A DNA stretch of 64,000 nucleotides from Lachnospiraceae bacterium (GTDB lineage: Bacteria; Bacillota; Clostridia; Lachnospirales; Lachnospiraceae). This document shows, piece after piece, positions 17,648 to 27,381 of this stretch; position 1 is the stretch's first letter, and each line of letters opens with the position of its first letter. Position numbers and translations under genes: made by a program. The stretch spans positions 1 to 64,000 of the forward strand of contig JAFZOW010000075.1 of assembly GCA_017552715.1 (NCBI GenBank), written 5' to 3'. The notes below the pieces were generated by a model. It saw only the letters and a list, made by a program, of their open reading frames with translations, was not told the origin of the DNA and did no database searches.

Positions 17648-19282
17648 ATGCCCATTACAGCTTATCTGGAAAGAAATCACAAAGAATACGGGGACGAGGT
17701 GGCTCTGATCGAGCTGAATCCCGAACAGAAGGAAACAAGACGTGTCAGCTGGAAGGAATATTCCCTGATCCAGCAGACCGAGGATCAGCCCTACCGCAGA
17801 GAGATCACCTGGAAGGTCTTTGACGAAAAGGCCAACCGCATGGCCAACATGCTGCTGGGCCGTGGCGTAAAGCGCGGGGATAAAGTAGCGATCCTTATGA
17901 TGAACTGCCTGGAATGGCTGCCCATCTACATGGGTATACTGAAGACCGGTGCCCTGGCGGTGCCCTTCAACTTCCGCTATTCCGCCGACGAGATACAGTA
18001 CTGTGCGGATCTGGCGGAAGTGGATGTACTGCTCTTCGGGCCGGAATTCATCGGCCGTGTGGAATCCATCGTGGACAAGCTGTCCCGGAACCGCCTGCTG
18101 ATCTATGTGGGTGAAGGCTGCCCCACCTTTGCGGAAAGCTATCGCGAACTGGTGGCGGACTGCTCCAGCGAAAAGCCCGACATCGAAGTAAAAGACAGTG
18201 ATGACGGTGCCATCTATTTTTCTTCGGGTACCACCGGTTTCCCGAAGGCTATACTGCATAAGCATTTAAGCCTGATGACGGCGGCCGAGGTGGAGCAGAA
18301 GCATCACAGCACCAAGCGTGACGACTGCTTCCTCTGCATCCCGCCCCTCTATCATACCGGTGCCAAGATGCACTGGATGGGCAGTCTGGTGGCCGGCTCC
18401 AAAGCCGTGCTGCTGCGCGGCACCAAGCCCCAGTATATCTTTGATGCCGTATCCCGCGAGCACTGCACCATTGTCTGGCTCCTGGTGCCTTGGGCCCAGG
18501 ATATCCTGGATGCACTGGATGCGGGCACTCTGCGTATAGAAGATTACGAGCTGGCCCAGTGGAGACTCATGCATATCGGTGCACAGCCCGTGCCCCCTTC
18601 ACTGATCAAGCGCTGGCTGGCTTACTTCCCGCACCACCAGTACGATACCAACTACGGCTTAAGCGAGTCCATCGGACCGGGCTGCGTACATCTGGGTGTG
18701 GAGAACGTACACAAGGTAGGCGCCATCGGCGTACCCGGCTACGGCTGGCAGTGCAAGATCATTGACGAAAACGGTAATGAAGTGAAACAGGGTGAAGCCG
18801 GCGAGCTCTGCGTAAAGGGTAACGGTGTCATGGAATGCTACTACCGTAATCCCGAAGCATCGGCCGAAGTCCTGAAGGACGGCTGGCTGCTCACCGGAGA
18901 CGTGGCCATGCAGGATCCCGACGGGTTCTACTTCCTGGTAGACCGCAAGAAGGACGTGATCGTATCCGGCGGCGAAAACCTCTATCCCGTGCAGATCGAA
19001 GACTTCCTGCGCCAGTACGACAAGATCAGCGATGTGGCCGTCATCGGCCTGCCGGATCCCCGTCTGGGCGAGATCGCCGGCGCCGTGATCCAGGTGAAGG
19101 AAGGCATGGAATGCACGGAAGCCGAGATCGAAGAATTCTGTCAGGGACTGCCCCGTTATAAGCGTCCCCGGAAGCTCATCTTTGCGGATGTGCCCCGCAA
19201 CGCCACCGGCAAGATCGAAAAGCCCCTGCTGCGCAAGCGATACAGCGTGGAGCGTCTGGTGGAAAGGGAAAACGAAGGCTGA
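17648..19282 (+). CDS. AMP-forming acyl-CoA synthetase (ANL superfamily)
   Basis: 544 residues; ATG with AAAGGAG upstream. Activates a carboxylic acid to acyl-AMP and then acyl-CoA. Seen: P-loop YFSSGTTGFPKA, A5-type motif YGLSESIGPG, A7/A8 region LLTGDVAMQDPDGFYFLVDR followed by KKDVIVSGGENLYP, and the C-terminal catalytic lysine in NATGKIEKPLL. Chain length cannot be told from sequence. It resembles medium/long-chain fatty acid and bile-acid-type ligases. Second gene of the glgP operon; its stop overlaps the start of a hotdog thioesterase by one base (TGATG), so the two products are likely made together and may balance acyl-CoA formation and hydrolysis. Confidence 0.9.
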   Translation: MPITAYLERNHKEYGDEVALIELNPEQKETRRVSWKEYSLIQQTEDQPYRREITWKVFDEKANRMANMLLGRGVKRGDKVAILMMNCLEWLPIYMGILKTGALAVPFNFRYSADEIQYCADLAEVDVLLFGPEFIGRVESIVDKLSRNRLLIYVGEGCPTFAESYRELVADCSSEKPDIEVKDSDDGAIYFSSGTTGFPKAILHKHLSLMTAAEVEQKHHSTKRDDCFLCIPPLYHTGAKMHWMGSLVAGSKAVLLRGTKPQYIFDAVSREHCTIVWLLVPWAQDILDALDAGTLRIEDYELAQWRLMHIGAQPVPPSLIKRWLAYFPHHQYDTNYGLSESIGPGCVHLGVENVHKVGAIGVPGYGWQCKIIDENGNEVKQGEAGELCVKGNGVMECYYRNPEASAEVLKDGWLLTGDVAMQDPDGFYFLVDRKKDVIVSGGENLYPVQIEDFLRQYDKISDVAVIGLPDPRLGEIAGAVIQVKEGMECTEAEIEEFCQGLPRYKRPRKLIFADVPRNATGKIEKPLLRKRYSVERLVERENEG

Positions 19283-19686
19283 TGAAGACCATCGAAGAGA
19301 TAAGGGAATTCTTCGCGCAGGACCGCTATGCCTGCGGCCTCACCGGGATCTATGTGGAAGAGGCGGAACCCGGTTACGGTAAGGTAAGCTTAAAGATCGA
19401 GGACAAACACTTAAACGGCAGCGGTCATGTGATGGGGGGAGTATACTTCACCCTGGCGGATCTGGCAGCTGCCGTGGCTGCGAACCAGAATTTCGATGAA
19501 GTGCTTTCCGTGGGCCTCACAGGCCAGATCAGCTTCATCTCTTCCGTAACGGAGGGAACGATCTACGCGGAAGCCCGTATCGTAAAGGATGGCCGGAAGA
19601 TCCTCTTCTGTGACGTACAGGTCACGAACGAAGAAGGAAAACTCCTGGCCACCAGCAGCATGACTTCTTATAAATTAACGAGCTGA
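19282..19686 (+). CDS. PaaI-type hotdog-fold thioesterase
   Basis: 134 residues, the usual hotdog length. Motif GSGHVMGGVYFTLADLA contains the GG-x6-D pattern, whose Asp is the usual catalytic residue of PaaI thioesterases. Hydrolyses acyl-CoA, often aromatic or medium chain. Translation is coupled to the upstream acyl-CoA synthetase (TGATG). The last 12 bp overlap the 3' end of the convergent transglutaminase-like gene, leaving no room for a conventional terminator. Confidence 0.88.
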   Translation: MKTIEEIREFFAQDRYACGLTGIYVEEAEPGYGKVSLKIEDKHLNGSGHVMGGVYFTLADLAAAVAANQNFDEVLSVGLTGQISFISSVTEGTIYAEARIVKDGRKILFCDVQVTNEEGKLLATSSMTSYKLTS

Positions 19687-21873
19687 ACGCTTTTCCGCTC
19701 TTGCTGCCAGCAGGAGAGGACGAAGTTCCTTCCTGGCGGCTTCCAGAGCCTCCCGTTCCGGCACCGTGATCTTATACTCCGCATAGATGAGTTTTTCATA
19801 AAGCGGAAGAAATGCAAGAGCTTCCTTCGGGAGCTCTTTTCTTATGCTCCCTTCATATTCGGAGAGGGTTTCCGACGCAGCCTTTTTCCAGCCGTATCTC
19901 CCCAGCAGTTCCATATTGCTCCTGCACAGGAAGAGGGCTTTTCCGCACTCGTCCAGCCGCTTATAGCGCAGGGCACGGATCAGCCGGTCCGCCGCATAGA
20001 GCAGCAGGGCAAAGCCCACACCGGAACCAAGGGGCAGCAGCAGGAAATACCAGCGGAAGCTGCTCTCCTCTTCCTCCTCGGCTTCCGGCCCCGTCTCCCC
20101 TTCGCCGGCATGTTCGTTGGGATAGTTCCTGGAAACGGAGGGCGGGATCTTTTTCAGTCCCCCTCCCACTCCCGTCTCCCAGGAGACGGAAACCCCCATT
20201 CCCGGCGTGGGTTCATAGTTCAGCCAGCCTATGCCTTCCAGATAAGCCTCGGGCCAGGCATGGGCGGAGGAAGAACGTACTTCCGCCCGGATCTGTCTTC
20301 CCATGGGGGTACGGAAACCCTGTACAAAACGGGCCGGTATCCCTTCGGCACGGGCCAGGAGCACAAAGGCCGTGGCGAAATAAGTGCAGTAGCCTTCCTG
20401 TTTTTCAAAGATGAACCAGTCCAGAAAAGCCGCAGTATCCTGAATTTCCTCCGGCAGGGTTCCCGGCTGGTCGGTATAGCGGAAGCTCCTGAGCAGGGCT
20501 TCTATACGTTTCAGTTTTTCGTTATCATTCTCCGCCCCCTCAAGGATCTCATCCATATACTCCCGCAGAGCCGGGGACAGAAGAGTTTCCGGCAGATCCC
20601 GCTCATACATGGCGGCATGATAGCTCAGGTAGTCCTCGTAAGTGGGAGCCTCACCCGAAGCGAAGCATAAACGTTCTGCTTCCTTCCAGCTTTCCGGGCT
20701 CACGCTGTGAGGCATGCTCAGCATTTTCCCAAATTCCTCGTTATCCCGGTTCACCCGGAAGTAGGCGATGCGGAAGCTCTGTCTCGAGCTCTTCCGCTCG
20801 GAAAAGCTTAAGTTTGCGCCTTCCTCCTTAAGCTTCAGCTTATCGCTCTTGGCGGGAACAAGCTTGGCCGGAGTAAAACAGCAGGAGGTATGCAGATCCT
20901 TATACTGCAGGGTAAGGTAGCAGAGCCGCATGCGGTCGGATACCTCCAGCTCGTCTTCCATATCCAGCACGGCGCAGAGGCTTTCCATCGTATCCATGAT
21001 CCGTTCTCCGCTCAGGCCTTCTTCCGTGCCTTCCCAGTTCCTGCCGTCGAAGCTGTCAAAATAACGCCCGGCCAGATAGATATAGGGATCGCTCTCCATA
21101 TTGGCGGAGAGCTCCATGACCTTAAGATCCGATGCGGAAAGATTTCCCCCCACGTTACCCCGGCCGGAAAAACCGATGAGGGGGGAGTCGGAATCCCAGC
21201 CGTTCCGGTTAAAGACCGTCTCCGCCAGCTGTATGCAGCCGCTCTTTACCAGCTGCACGATGCGCTTTGTTACCGGCCAGCCGTAAGCTTTATCCGGTGT
21301 AGGCAAAAGCATCAGCAGTACAAAAGCCACCAGCAGAAAGGGAGAGATAAAGACCAGATGCTTCTTAGGATCCGTATCCCCTTCCTTCCGGCTTAAGCGC
21401 TGCAGCGTATCACTTAATGTAAGCAGCGCAAAGAGGAGTATCATGCACACGGCAATGTGTTCGGGGCGGAATCTCATGACCAGCAGCACCACCAGGGCTG
21501 CAAGGCTGCCCACGGAAAGGACCTGCCGCAGCCTTAAGGAACGCACTACAAACTGTCCGGCTGTAAAGCAGCCCAGACCAATGAGGGCTTCCCAGAGTAT
21601 CGGAAGATGCTCCGTTATAAACTCAGACCTTTCCTCTGCGGGAAGGAAGACAAAGAGGCCCAGAACACAGGATAAGCCCACGCCTGCCAGCAGCGCCCTT
21701 CCCCGTATCTTCAGATGCTTCATAAGGGCCGGATAAAGAACGCTTATGAGAGTGACAAGCAGCCAGGTTTTGGAAGCGGCATCCGCATCCAGATAAGGAT
21801 GGGCAAAACTCATCACACTGAAAGCCAGAGGCAGGATGAAGAGGATCTCGTATGCAAACCCAAGGATCATCAT
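19675..21873 (-). CDS. Membrane-anchored transglutaminase-like protein (TgpA type)
   Basis: 732 residues. The N-terminal third has seven or so hydrophobic spans (about 1-195), then a large outer region with a transglutaminase-like core (about 470-560): Cys in EGYCTYFATA, His in SSAHAWPEAYL and a third-site EPTPG in which Glu takes the place of the more usual Asp, a common variant. One more span at about 610-630 (WYFLLLPLGSGVGFALLLYA) precedes a cytoplasmic C-terminal helix region resembling DUF4129. It is the last gene of asnA-moxR-DUF58-tgpA, overlapping DUF58 by 4 bp (ATGA). The MoxR/DUF58/TgpA trio is a recurring bacterial set thought to remodel or assemble envelope proteins; the substrate is unknown. 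Confidence 0.9.
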   Translation of the reverse strand: MMILGFAYEILFILPLAFSVMSFAHPYLDADAASKTWLLVTLISVLYPALMKHLKIRGRALLAGVGLSCVLGLFVFLPAEERSEFITEHLPILWEALIGLGCFTAGQFVVRSLRLRQVLSVGSLAALVVLLVMRFRPEHIAVCMILLFALLTLSDTLQRLSRKEGDTDPKKHLVFISPFLLVAFVLLMLLPTPDKAYGWPVTKRIVQLVKSGCIQLAETVFNRNGWDSDSPLIGFSGRGNVGGNLSASDLKVMELSANMESDPYIYLAGRYFDSFDGRNWEGTEEGLSGERIMDTMESLCAVLDMEDELEVSDRMRLCYLTLQYKDLHTSCCFTPAKLVPAKSDKLKLKEEGANLSFSERKSSRQSFRIAYFRVNRDNEEFGKMLSMPHSVSPESWKEAERLCFASGEAPTYEDYLSYHAAMYERDLPETLLSPALREYMDEILEGAENDNEKLKRIEALLRSFRYTDQPGTLPEEIQDTAAFLDWFIFEKQEGYCTYFATAFVLLARAEGIPARFVQGFRTPMGRQIRAEVRSSSAHAWPEAYLEGIGWLNYEPTPGMGVSVSWETGVGGGLKKIPPSVSRNYPNEHAGEGETGPEAEEEEESSFRWYFLLLPLGSGVGFALLLYAADRLIRALRYKRLDECGKALFLCRSNMELLGRYGWKKAASETLSEYEGSIRKELPKEALAFLPLYEKLIYAEYKITVPEREALEAARKELRPLLLAARAEKRSAR

Positions 21874-23027
21874 AATACCGCCTCCGTAGCTTTTTCCGTA
21901 CCGATGCGGAACAGGGCAAAGCGCTGATCCCCGCCGTTCTCCACTCCCTCCGGCGCTTCTTCCGAAGCCAGGTAGATACGCACGGGCACCAGGTCGGTGT
22001 TCAGCTGTGCGATCCTTTCAAATATCACGGGATCCTCCTTCTGAAGGATGAAGATCAGAAGGCGGTAACCGGAAAGCGCCCGCAGGGAGAGCAGGAGCTC
22101 TTCGAAATCCTTATCCTCCCTGAAGGAGAAACGGGACATGGTCTCGTAAAGCAGTTCATGATCGGAAACGCTGCGGATCAGCCGTCTCTCATCCGGCCCC
22201 ATACCGAATATGGCTTCCGCCGGGATGTTCTTTTTCACATAGTAAAGGGAAAGGGCCAGCATGCTCTCGATGAGGCGGTTTTCCGGAGGCAGGTATTCCT
22301 CCGTCTCCTCCGAATAGCGTCCCGGATCCATCACGATGGCAATGCCGCTGCGCTCTTCTCCCTTACGTTCCCGCAGCATCAGCTTCTGCATGGCGGCACT
22401 GGCTTTCCAGTTGAGCATGCGCACGTCATCTCCCTCCGCATATTCCCGCAGGGGAATGTCGGGCTCGGTCCGCTCCGTAAGGCTGTCACGGTCGGCGGAG
22501 GAAGGGAGCTCATCCGAGCGCAGTTCGTTTAACTCGATCATAGCCGGGGCCACGATAACGCTCAAGGGTTCCTGCAGCTTCCAGGTAAAGGAAAAGAGGC
22601 CGAAAAAATCCGAAACAACGATCTGCTTGATACCCACCTGGTATTCCCCGCGGTAACGGCAGAGCAGCTTGGCCGTCCTCTGCAGGGAGGAATGGGGCGG
22701 CAGCTCGTAAACCGCATTATCGTTGATCTCGCTCACGGTGGAAAAAGAGGAATAGAAAATGATGCGCAGTGAGGAGAAGGAAAAGATGCTCTCATTCTGC
22801 AGGGTGATATAGAAATCCGAGGCCTTCCCGCACACCATGTTGCGCCCGTCGGGCTTCTGATAGATCTTTAAGGCCGCCAGCACAAAAAATATATAGGCCC
22901 AGCAGACCAGAGGAAACAGTAGCATGAGCCAGAAGAAGGTATATGTGACGGGGCCTCCGTAAAAGGATATCCCCACAAGGGATAAAACAAACAGCGCCGC
23001 CGGTATGAGAAACTTAAGCTTTCGCAT
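21870..23027 (-). CDS. DUF58 membrane protein
   Basis: 385 residues. Two hydrophobic spans near the N-terminus (about 6-50), a beta-rich region, then the DUF58 core with REYAEGDDVRMLNWKASA, the family signature, followed by a vWA-like alpha/beta fold (SGIAIVMDPG). In the known trio MoxR acts as AAA chaperone on a DUF58/vWA protein. It starts 4 bp after the MoxR gene ends and overlaps the transglutaminase gene by 4 bp, so the three are translationally coupled. Confidence 0.9.
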   Translation of the reverse strand: MRKLKFLIPAALFVLSLVGISFYGGPVTYTFFWLMLLFPLVCWAYIFFVLAALKIYQKPDGRNMVCGKASDFYITLQNESIFSFSSLRIIFYSSFSTVSEINDNAVYELPPHSSLQRTAKLLCRYRGEYQVGIKQIVVSDFFGLFSFTWKLQEPLSVIVAPAMIELNELRSDELPSSADRDSLTERTEPDIPLREYAEGDDVRMLNWKASAAMQKLMLRERKGEERSGIAIVMDPGRYSEETEEYLPPENRLIESMLALSLYYVKKNIPAEAIFGMGPDERRLIRSVSDHELLYETMSRFSFREDKDFEELLLSLRALSGYRLLIFILQKEDPVIFERIAQLNTDLVPVRIYLASEEAPEGVENGGDQRFALFRIGTEKATEAVL

Positions 23028-23031
23028 CGCT

Positions 23032-23973
23032 TCAGTCCATGGGGACCTTGATCTTCAGAAGCATGGTCTTAAGCAGTTCGGCATTTTCTTTCTTCTGAAG
23101 ACGCATCTCGGTGGTGCGGATCAGACGGTGGGAAAGCACCGGTACCGCACAGCCCTTCACATCATCGGGCTTGACAAAGTCCCGTCCCTCCAGAAAGGCC
23201 GCGGCCCTGGATGCCTGCAAAAGCTGCAGCAGGGCACGGGGACTGGCTCCCAGGCTGAAGGAGCCCTCGGTGCGGGTAGCTGCGATGATCTGCTGCGTAT
23301 AGGCATACATCTTATCGCTGATACGGACCTTTTCTACTTCGCTGCGCAGGGACACTACATCTTCCTTCGAGAGCACCGCCTCCGCATCCTCCGTATCCTT
23401 TCCTTCCATGCGTTCCCTGGCCATGCGCAGCTCTTCCTCCCTGTCGGGGTAACCGATGGAGAGCCGCATCATGAAGCGGTCCAGCTGGGCTTCCGGCAGA
23501 GGATAGGTTCCCATAAAGCTGGCGGGGTTCTGGGTAGCGATGACCATAAAGGGATCGGGCAGAGGATGGACCGTGCCGTCCACCGTCACCCGCGCCTCTG
23601 CCATGGCTTCCAGCAGAGCCGACTGGGTCTTGGGAGACGTACGGTTCAGCTCATCCGCAAGAACGATATTTTTCATCACGGCGCCCTCGCGATAGGCGAA
23701 CTCGCCGCTCTTCATATTGTACACGGAAAGCCCCGTCACATCCCCGGGCATGGTATCCGGCGTAAACTGTATGCGTCCGAAGCTAAGCCCCAGGGACTTT
23801 GCAAAACAGCGTGCCAGCGTGGTCTTTCCCACTCCGGGAACGTCCTCCAGCAGCACATGCCCGCCGGCCAGGAAACAGCAGAGTACCTGCTCCACGATCT
23901 CCTGCTTCCCGGTAAAATAGGAATTCATCTGCTCCCGGAAAGACTTGATCTTTTCTTCATTGCTTTTGCTCAT
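23032..23973 (-). CDS. MoxR-family AAA+ ATPase
   Basis: 313 residues from the ATG at 23973, which overlaps the asnA stop as ATGA; an in-frame ATG six codons earlier lies inside asnA without a ribosome site. Walker A in EDVPGVGKTTLARCF, Walker B in IVLADELNRTSPKTQSALL, sensor 1 in VIATQNP, C-terminal lid with FSLGASPRALLQLLQ (sensor 2 Arg). MoxR ATPases act as chaperones for vWA/DUF58 partners; the DUF58 protein is the next gene. Cytoplasmic. Confidence 0.93.
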   Translation of the reverse strand: MSKSNEEKIKSFREQMNSYFTGKQEIVEQVLCCFLAGGHVLLEDVPGVGKTTLARCFAKSLGLSFGRIQFTPDTMPGDVTGLSVYNMKSGEFAYREGAVMKNIVLADELNRTSPKTQSALLEAMAEARVTVDGTVHPLPDPFMVIATQNPASFMGTYPLPEAQLDRFMMRLSIGYPDREEELRMARERMEGKDTEDAEAVLSKEDVVSLRSEVEKVRISDKMYAYTQQIIAATRTEGSFSLGASPRALLQLLQASRAAAFLEGRDFVKPDDVKGCAVPVLSHRLIRTTEMRLQKKENAELLKTMLLKIKVPMD

Positions 23974-24980
23974 AACAGATGCACTCCGCATTTTTCACAG
24001 GTTTCCGTCATGGAATCGGGCCATACCGAGGACTGTACCTCTCCGATGTGGGCCTTTTCCAGCAGATACATACAGAGCCTGGACTGCCCTATGCCGCCGC
24101 CTATGGTAAGGGGCAGGGTATCATCGGCGATCATCCTGTGATACTCATGCTGCATCCGATCCTCCGCTCCTGCTTCCTTAAGCTGCGAAGCAAGGGATGC
24201 GGCGTCCACACGTATCCCCATGGAAGAGATCTCCAGGGAGTCATCCAGCACTTCATCCCATACCAGGATATCCCCGTTCAGCTCCCAGTCATCATAGTCC
24301 GGTGCTCTTCCGTCATGCCTCTCCCCGCTGTCCAGCATCTTTCCGATCTGCATCAGGAAGACGGTCTTTTTCGCTTTGGTGATCAGCCGCTCCCTTTCCC
24401 GCGCATCCACATCGGGATACAGATCCTTCAGCTCCTGGGTGGTGATGAAGAAGGGCTCCTCACATACGGGGGCATGCAGCATGGGATAGCGCAGGGTCAC
24501 CTGCCGTTTGGTATAGGCAAGGGCCTTAACGATGGAGCGTACCGCATCCTTAAGGTATTCGACATTCCTCTGCTCCCTGGTGATCACCTTTTCCCAGTCC
24601 CACTGATCCACAAAGATGGAGTGAACATTGTCTACCTTATCATCCCTGCGGATGGCATTCATATCGGTATAGATCCCTTCACCCACACGGTAGCCGTAAC
24701 GGTAGAGTGCCAGCCTCTTCCATTTAGCCAGGGACTGTACCACTTCCGCTTCACCCATCTTCACGTTCATGTCAAAGGCGACTTTCCGCTCCACACCGTT
24801 TAAGTCGTCATTCACGCCGTTTCCGGACTTTACGATCAGGGGTGCGGTCACCCGGTCCAGTGTAAGGGCAAAGGACAGGGTCTGCTGGAAAATATCCTTT
24901 ATGAATTTGATCGCATGCTGTGTCTCCCGCAGAGACAGTGCCGGGCTGTAGCCCTCGGGTATGAAAAATCTGTCAGACAT
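23970..24980 (-). CDS. asnA: Aspartate-ammonia ligase
   Basis: 336 residues, as in E. coli-type AsnA. Makes asparagine from aspartate, ammonia and ATP, using a class II aminoacyl-tRNA-synthetase-like fold. Typical stretches: FIPEGYSPALSLRETQ, LTLDRVTAPL, FDMNVKMGEAEVVQSLAKWKR, DMNAIRRDD and TIGGGIGQSRLCMYLL. Excellent ribosome site (CAGGAGG, 7 nt). It is the first gene of a group coupled to moxR by a 4-bp overlap; the link between asparagine synthesis and the envelope trio is probably just co-expression. The gap to the preceding phosphatase gene is only 36 bp. Confidence 0.95.
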   Translation of the reverse strand: MSDRFFIPEGYSPALSLRETQHAIKFIKDIFQQTLSFALTLDRVTAPLIVKSGNGVNDDLNGVERKVAFDMNVKMGEAEVVQSLAKWKRLALYRYGYRVGEGIYTDMNAIRRDDKVDNVHSIFVDQWDWEKVITREQRNVEYLKDAVRSIVKALAYTKRQVTLRYPMLHAPVCEEPFFITTQELKDLYPDVDARERERLITKAKKTVFLMQIGKMLDSGERHDGRAPDYDDWELNGDILVWDEVLDDSLEISSMGIRVDAASLASQLKEAGAEDRMQHEYHRMIADDTLPLTIGGGIGQSRLCMYLLEKAHIGEVQSSVWPDSMTETCEKCGVHLL

Positions 24981-25016
24981 ATTAACCTCCTGAAAACTTT
25001 TTTATATCAGAAGCAC

Positions 25017-25745
25017 TCAGTGCCTCTCGTCCTCGTTCATAAAGCATTCGCAGAAACGTCCGGAGAAGGACGGTGTCGTATCCGCCGCGTACAGATGGGA
25101 AATATCCCCGAATGCGGTGCAGCGCCACTGCACCTCTCCTTCGCTTCGTTCCTCCGTGACCACGGTGGTTACCGAAGTGGGTGCGGAAATGAAGCCCTGC
25201 CAGAGTATCATGGGAGAGACTCCCATCAGATGGCTCAGCACCAGTCCCGTAAGGCCAAAGTGACAGAATAAAACGATGGTATCGTTATTGGGTGCATGGG
25301 CTTTATACATACGGCCTTCCCGCCGGTAACCGTGGGCATCCAGAAAGGCGTCCAGTTCCTTTATCACCGCCTCATGCTTTTCCCTGATGCCGGCATTAGT
25401 AAACACGGGATGTTCCCACCAGTGATCTTCCTGATATAGCTCATCTACCACTGTCCAGTCCCGGGGAAACCAGTCCCAGGGCACATGATCCTTATCCGGC
25501 GAATCCAACCTTCGCACCGGGCCGTTGAATTCCTGCAGCCACCAGAGGGTCCGGGGCTTCTCATCCAGCCCTTCCATGGCCAGCTCCGCCGTGCGCTGCG
25601 CCCGGCCCAGAGGCGAGACATAGTATTCCTTTGCATTCAGCTTCGGGATCCTGGGAGCCAGAAGCCTCGCTTCCTTTTCTCCCTGCTCCGTCAGGCTGTC
25701 ATTCCTGTAATCCGGATCTCCGTGACGTATGAGTATCAGCTTCAT
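25017..25745 (-). CDS. Histidine phosphatase family protein (phosphoglycerate mutase-like)
   Basis: 242 residues, N-terminal LILIRHGDPDYR with the catalytic RHG, second-half His in FCHFGLTGLVLSH. These are cofactor-independent phosphatases that use a phospho-histidine intermediate; substrates range from sugar phosphates to nucleotides and cannot be assigned here. The start overlaps the EAL gene by 4 bp. Cytoplasmic. Confidence 0.9.
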   Translation of the reverse strand: MKLILIRHGDPDYRNDSLTEQGEKEARLLAPRIPKLNAKEYYVSPLGRAQRTAELAMEGLDEKPRTLWWLQEFNGPVRRLDSPDKDHVPWDWFPRDWTVVDELYQEDHWWEHPVFTNAGIREKHEAVIKELDAFLDAHGYRREGRMYKAHAPNNDTIVLFCHFGLTGLVLSHLMGVSPMILWQGFISAPTSVTTVVTEERSEGEVQWRCTAFGDISHLYAADTTPSFSGRFCECFMNEDERH

Positions 25746-27352
25746 CCTTCTTTTTCCCCGTCCACGACCAGAGTAGCCGAGCCGTATGCCTTCAGCGGCT
25801 TGCCGTTCTCGTCAAATTCATTGGTATAGCGCACATGAAAAGGAATGCGTCCCACGGTCAGAGGGATGATGCCCTCGATGGACTCCGCTCCTTCCTCCAG
25901 CTTCTTTATCCAGCCGCGATATTCATCCGCATAGTCCGACGGGAAGATCCCGATCTCGATAAGGGAATCCGGATAATTCTCCACCACAGGCGGCAGATGC
26001 AGCTCCCTCATGCAGCGGAAGCAGGGATGCATCTGTTTGGTGGCGTAGATATATTCCCATGCAAAGACATTGGCCTGGTCAAAGGCATGCTGGAAGATCT
26101 TTTCACTGTCAAAGAGCTCGATAAAACGCTTCTTCTCCGCCGTAACATTCTGGATCATGGCATAAAAGAGATACTGGGTCTCAGCCCGGCCGATGAGACG
26201 GATCGTGCTGCGTATGCAGATCTTATCTTCCCCGCAGCAGCGGGATTCAAAGGTCCTCCAGGTATCCACTTTCTGTTCCTCGCCGGTCTTTATCGCTTTC
26301 TGAATGACGGATTTATAAGCCCTGCGGCCCTCGGCACTCACATATGTCCAGGGATTCATGGTAACAAAATCCTGGGCGGTCAGGTTCATGCCGATCTCTT
26401 TTATATACTTTTTGTTCACACGCTGGATGTCTATCTGCCCGTCCGAATAGGAGAAGATAGCAGCAGCTCCCACAAAATCATTAAATATCAGGGTCTCCAT
26501 GGAGTCGGGATTCCAGAACTTCTCGGCATGCATGCTCTCTGCCATTTCCATGGAGTTCATCTCCGGCTCATGCTCCAGCTGGGCCAGCTTACGGATGAAA
26601 TCCCCCTCTTCCAGCGGTTTGGAATAAAGATACCCCTGGATATAGTTACAGCCGATGCTCTTCATGAATTCCGCCTGTTCCATGGTCTCCACGCCTTCGG
26701 CGATGACCGGCGTATGCAGCCATTTGGTCAGCTGCACCATGGAGCTTATGATCACACCGCCGCGGCCTCCCACTTCCCCGCGAAAGAAGTCCATATCCAG
26801 CTTGATCACGTCCACTTCCAGATCCTTTAAGATGTTCAGCGAAGAGTAGCCGCTGCCGAAATCATCCATCTCCACCATATAGCCGTATTCATGCAGCTTA
26901 CGGAGCACCTCGCTGATCACCTCCATCCCGCCGATGGCGGAACTCTCCGTGATCTCGGCCCGGAGGAAACGTACAGGCACGCGGTATTTCTTCCGTATCT
27001 CCTCTATGGCATCCACATAATCCTTTTCAAAGATATCGTAACGCGAGATATTGAAGGAAACGGGTACCGGTGAAACGGGAGATCCCAGGCATTTCTGCTG
27101 GAAGATACATACCTTTTCAAAGACATACAGATCCGCCCGGTAGATCAGGTCATTACGCTCCAGTGCCGGAATGAAATCCGCCGGATACTGCAGACCGAAC
27201 TCCGGATCCCTCCAACGCATAAGCGCCTCGGCTCCTATCATACGTCCCGTGGAATGATTGATCTGGGGTTGGTAGACCACAAAGATATGGCCCTGCTCAA
27301 GCGCCCTGTCAAACGAATCCACAAATTCCTTTTCACTCATCCTTCTTTCCAT
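25742..27352 (-). CDS. EAL-domain c-di-GMP phosphodiesterase with C-terminal PAS-like region
   Basis: 536 residues; ATG with AAGGAGG 6-7 nt upstream. The EAL domain is at the N-terminus (about 8-250) and looks catalytically complete: EALMRW, FNISRYDIF, AEITES, MDDFGSGYSS, VIKLDMDFF, IAEGVETMEQ and GYLYSKPL. It is followed by a PAS-like region (about 280-390) and a second, less clear sensory region up to 536. Usually sensory domains precede EAL, so the order is reversed. No GGDEF domain and no membrane span. It would hydrolyse c-di-GMP in the cytoplasm. Position: between aroA (29 bp upstream) and a histidine phosphatase (4-bp overlap). Confidence 0.92.
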   Translation of the reverse strand: MERRMSEKEFVDSFDRALEQGHIFVVYQPQINHSTGRMIGAEALMRWRDPEFGLQYPADFIPALERNDLIYRADLYVFEKVCIFQQKCLGSPVSPVPVSFNISRYDIFEKDYVDAIEEIRKKYRVPVRFLRAEITESSAIGGMEVISEVLRKLHEYGYMVEMDDFGSGYSSLNILKDLEVDVIKLDMDFFRGEVGGRGGVIISSMVQLTKWLHTPVIAEGVETMEQAEFMKSIGCNYIQGYLYSKPLEEGDFIRKLAQLEHEPEMNSMEMAESMHAEKFWNPDSMETLIFNDFVGAAAIFSYSDGQIDIQRVNKKYIKEIGMNLTAQDFVTMNPWTYVSAEGRRAYKSVIQKAIKTGEEQKVDTWRTFESRCCGEDKICIRSTIRLIGRAETQYLFYAMIQNVTAEKKRFIELFDSEKIFQHAFDQANVFAWEYIYATKQMHPCFRCMRELHLPPVVENYPDSLIEIGIFPSDYADEYRGWIKKLEEGAESIEGIIPLTVGRIPFHVRYTNEFDENGKPLKAYGSATLVVDGEKEG

Positions 27353-27381
27353 CGTTGCCCTCCTTCGCTGCCCATATAAAC

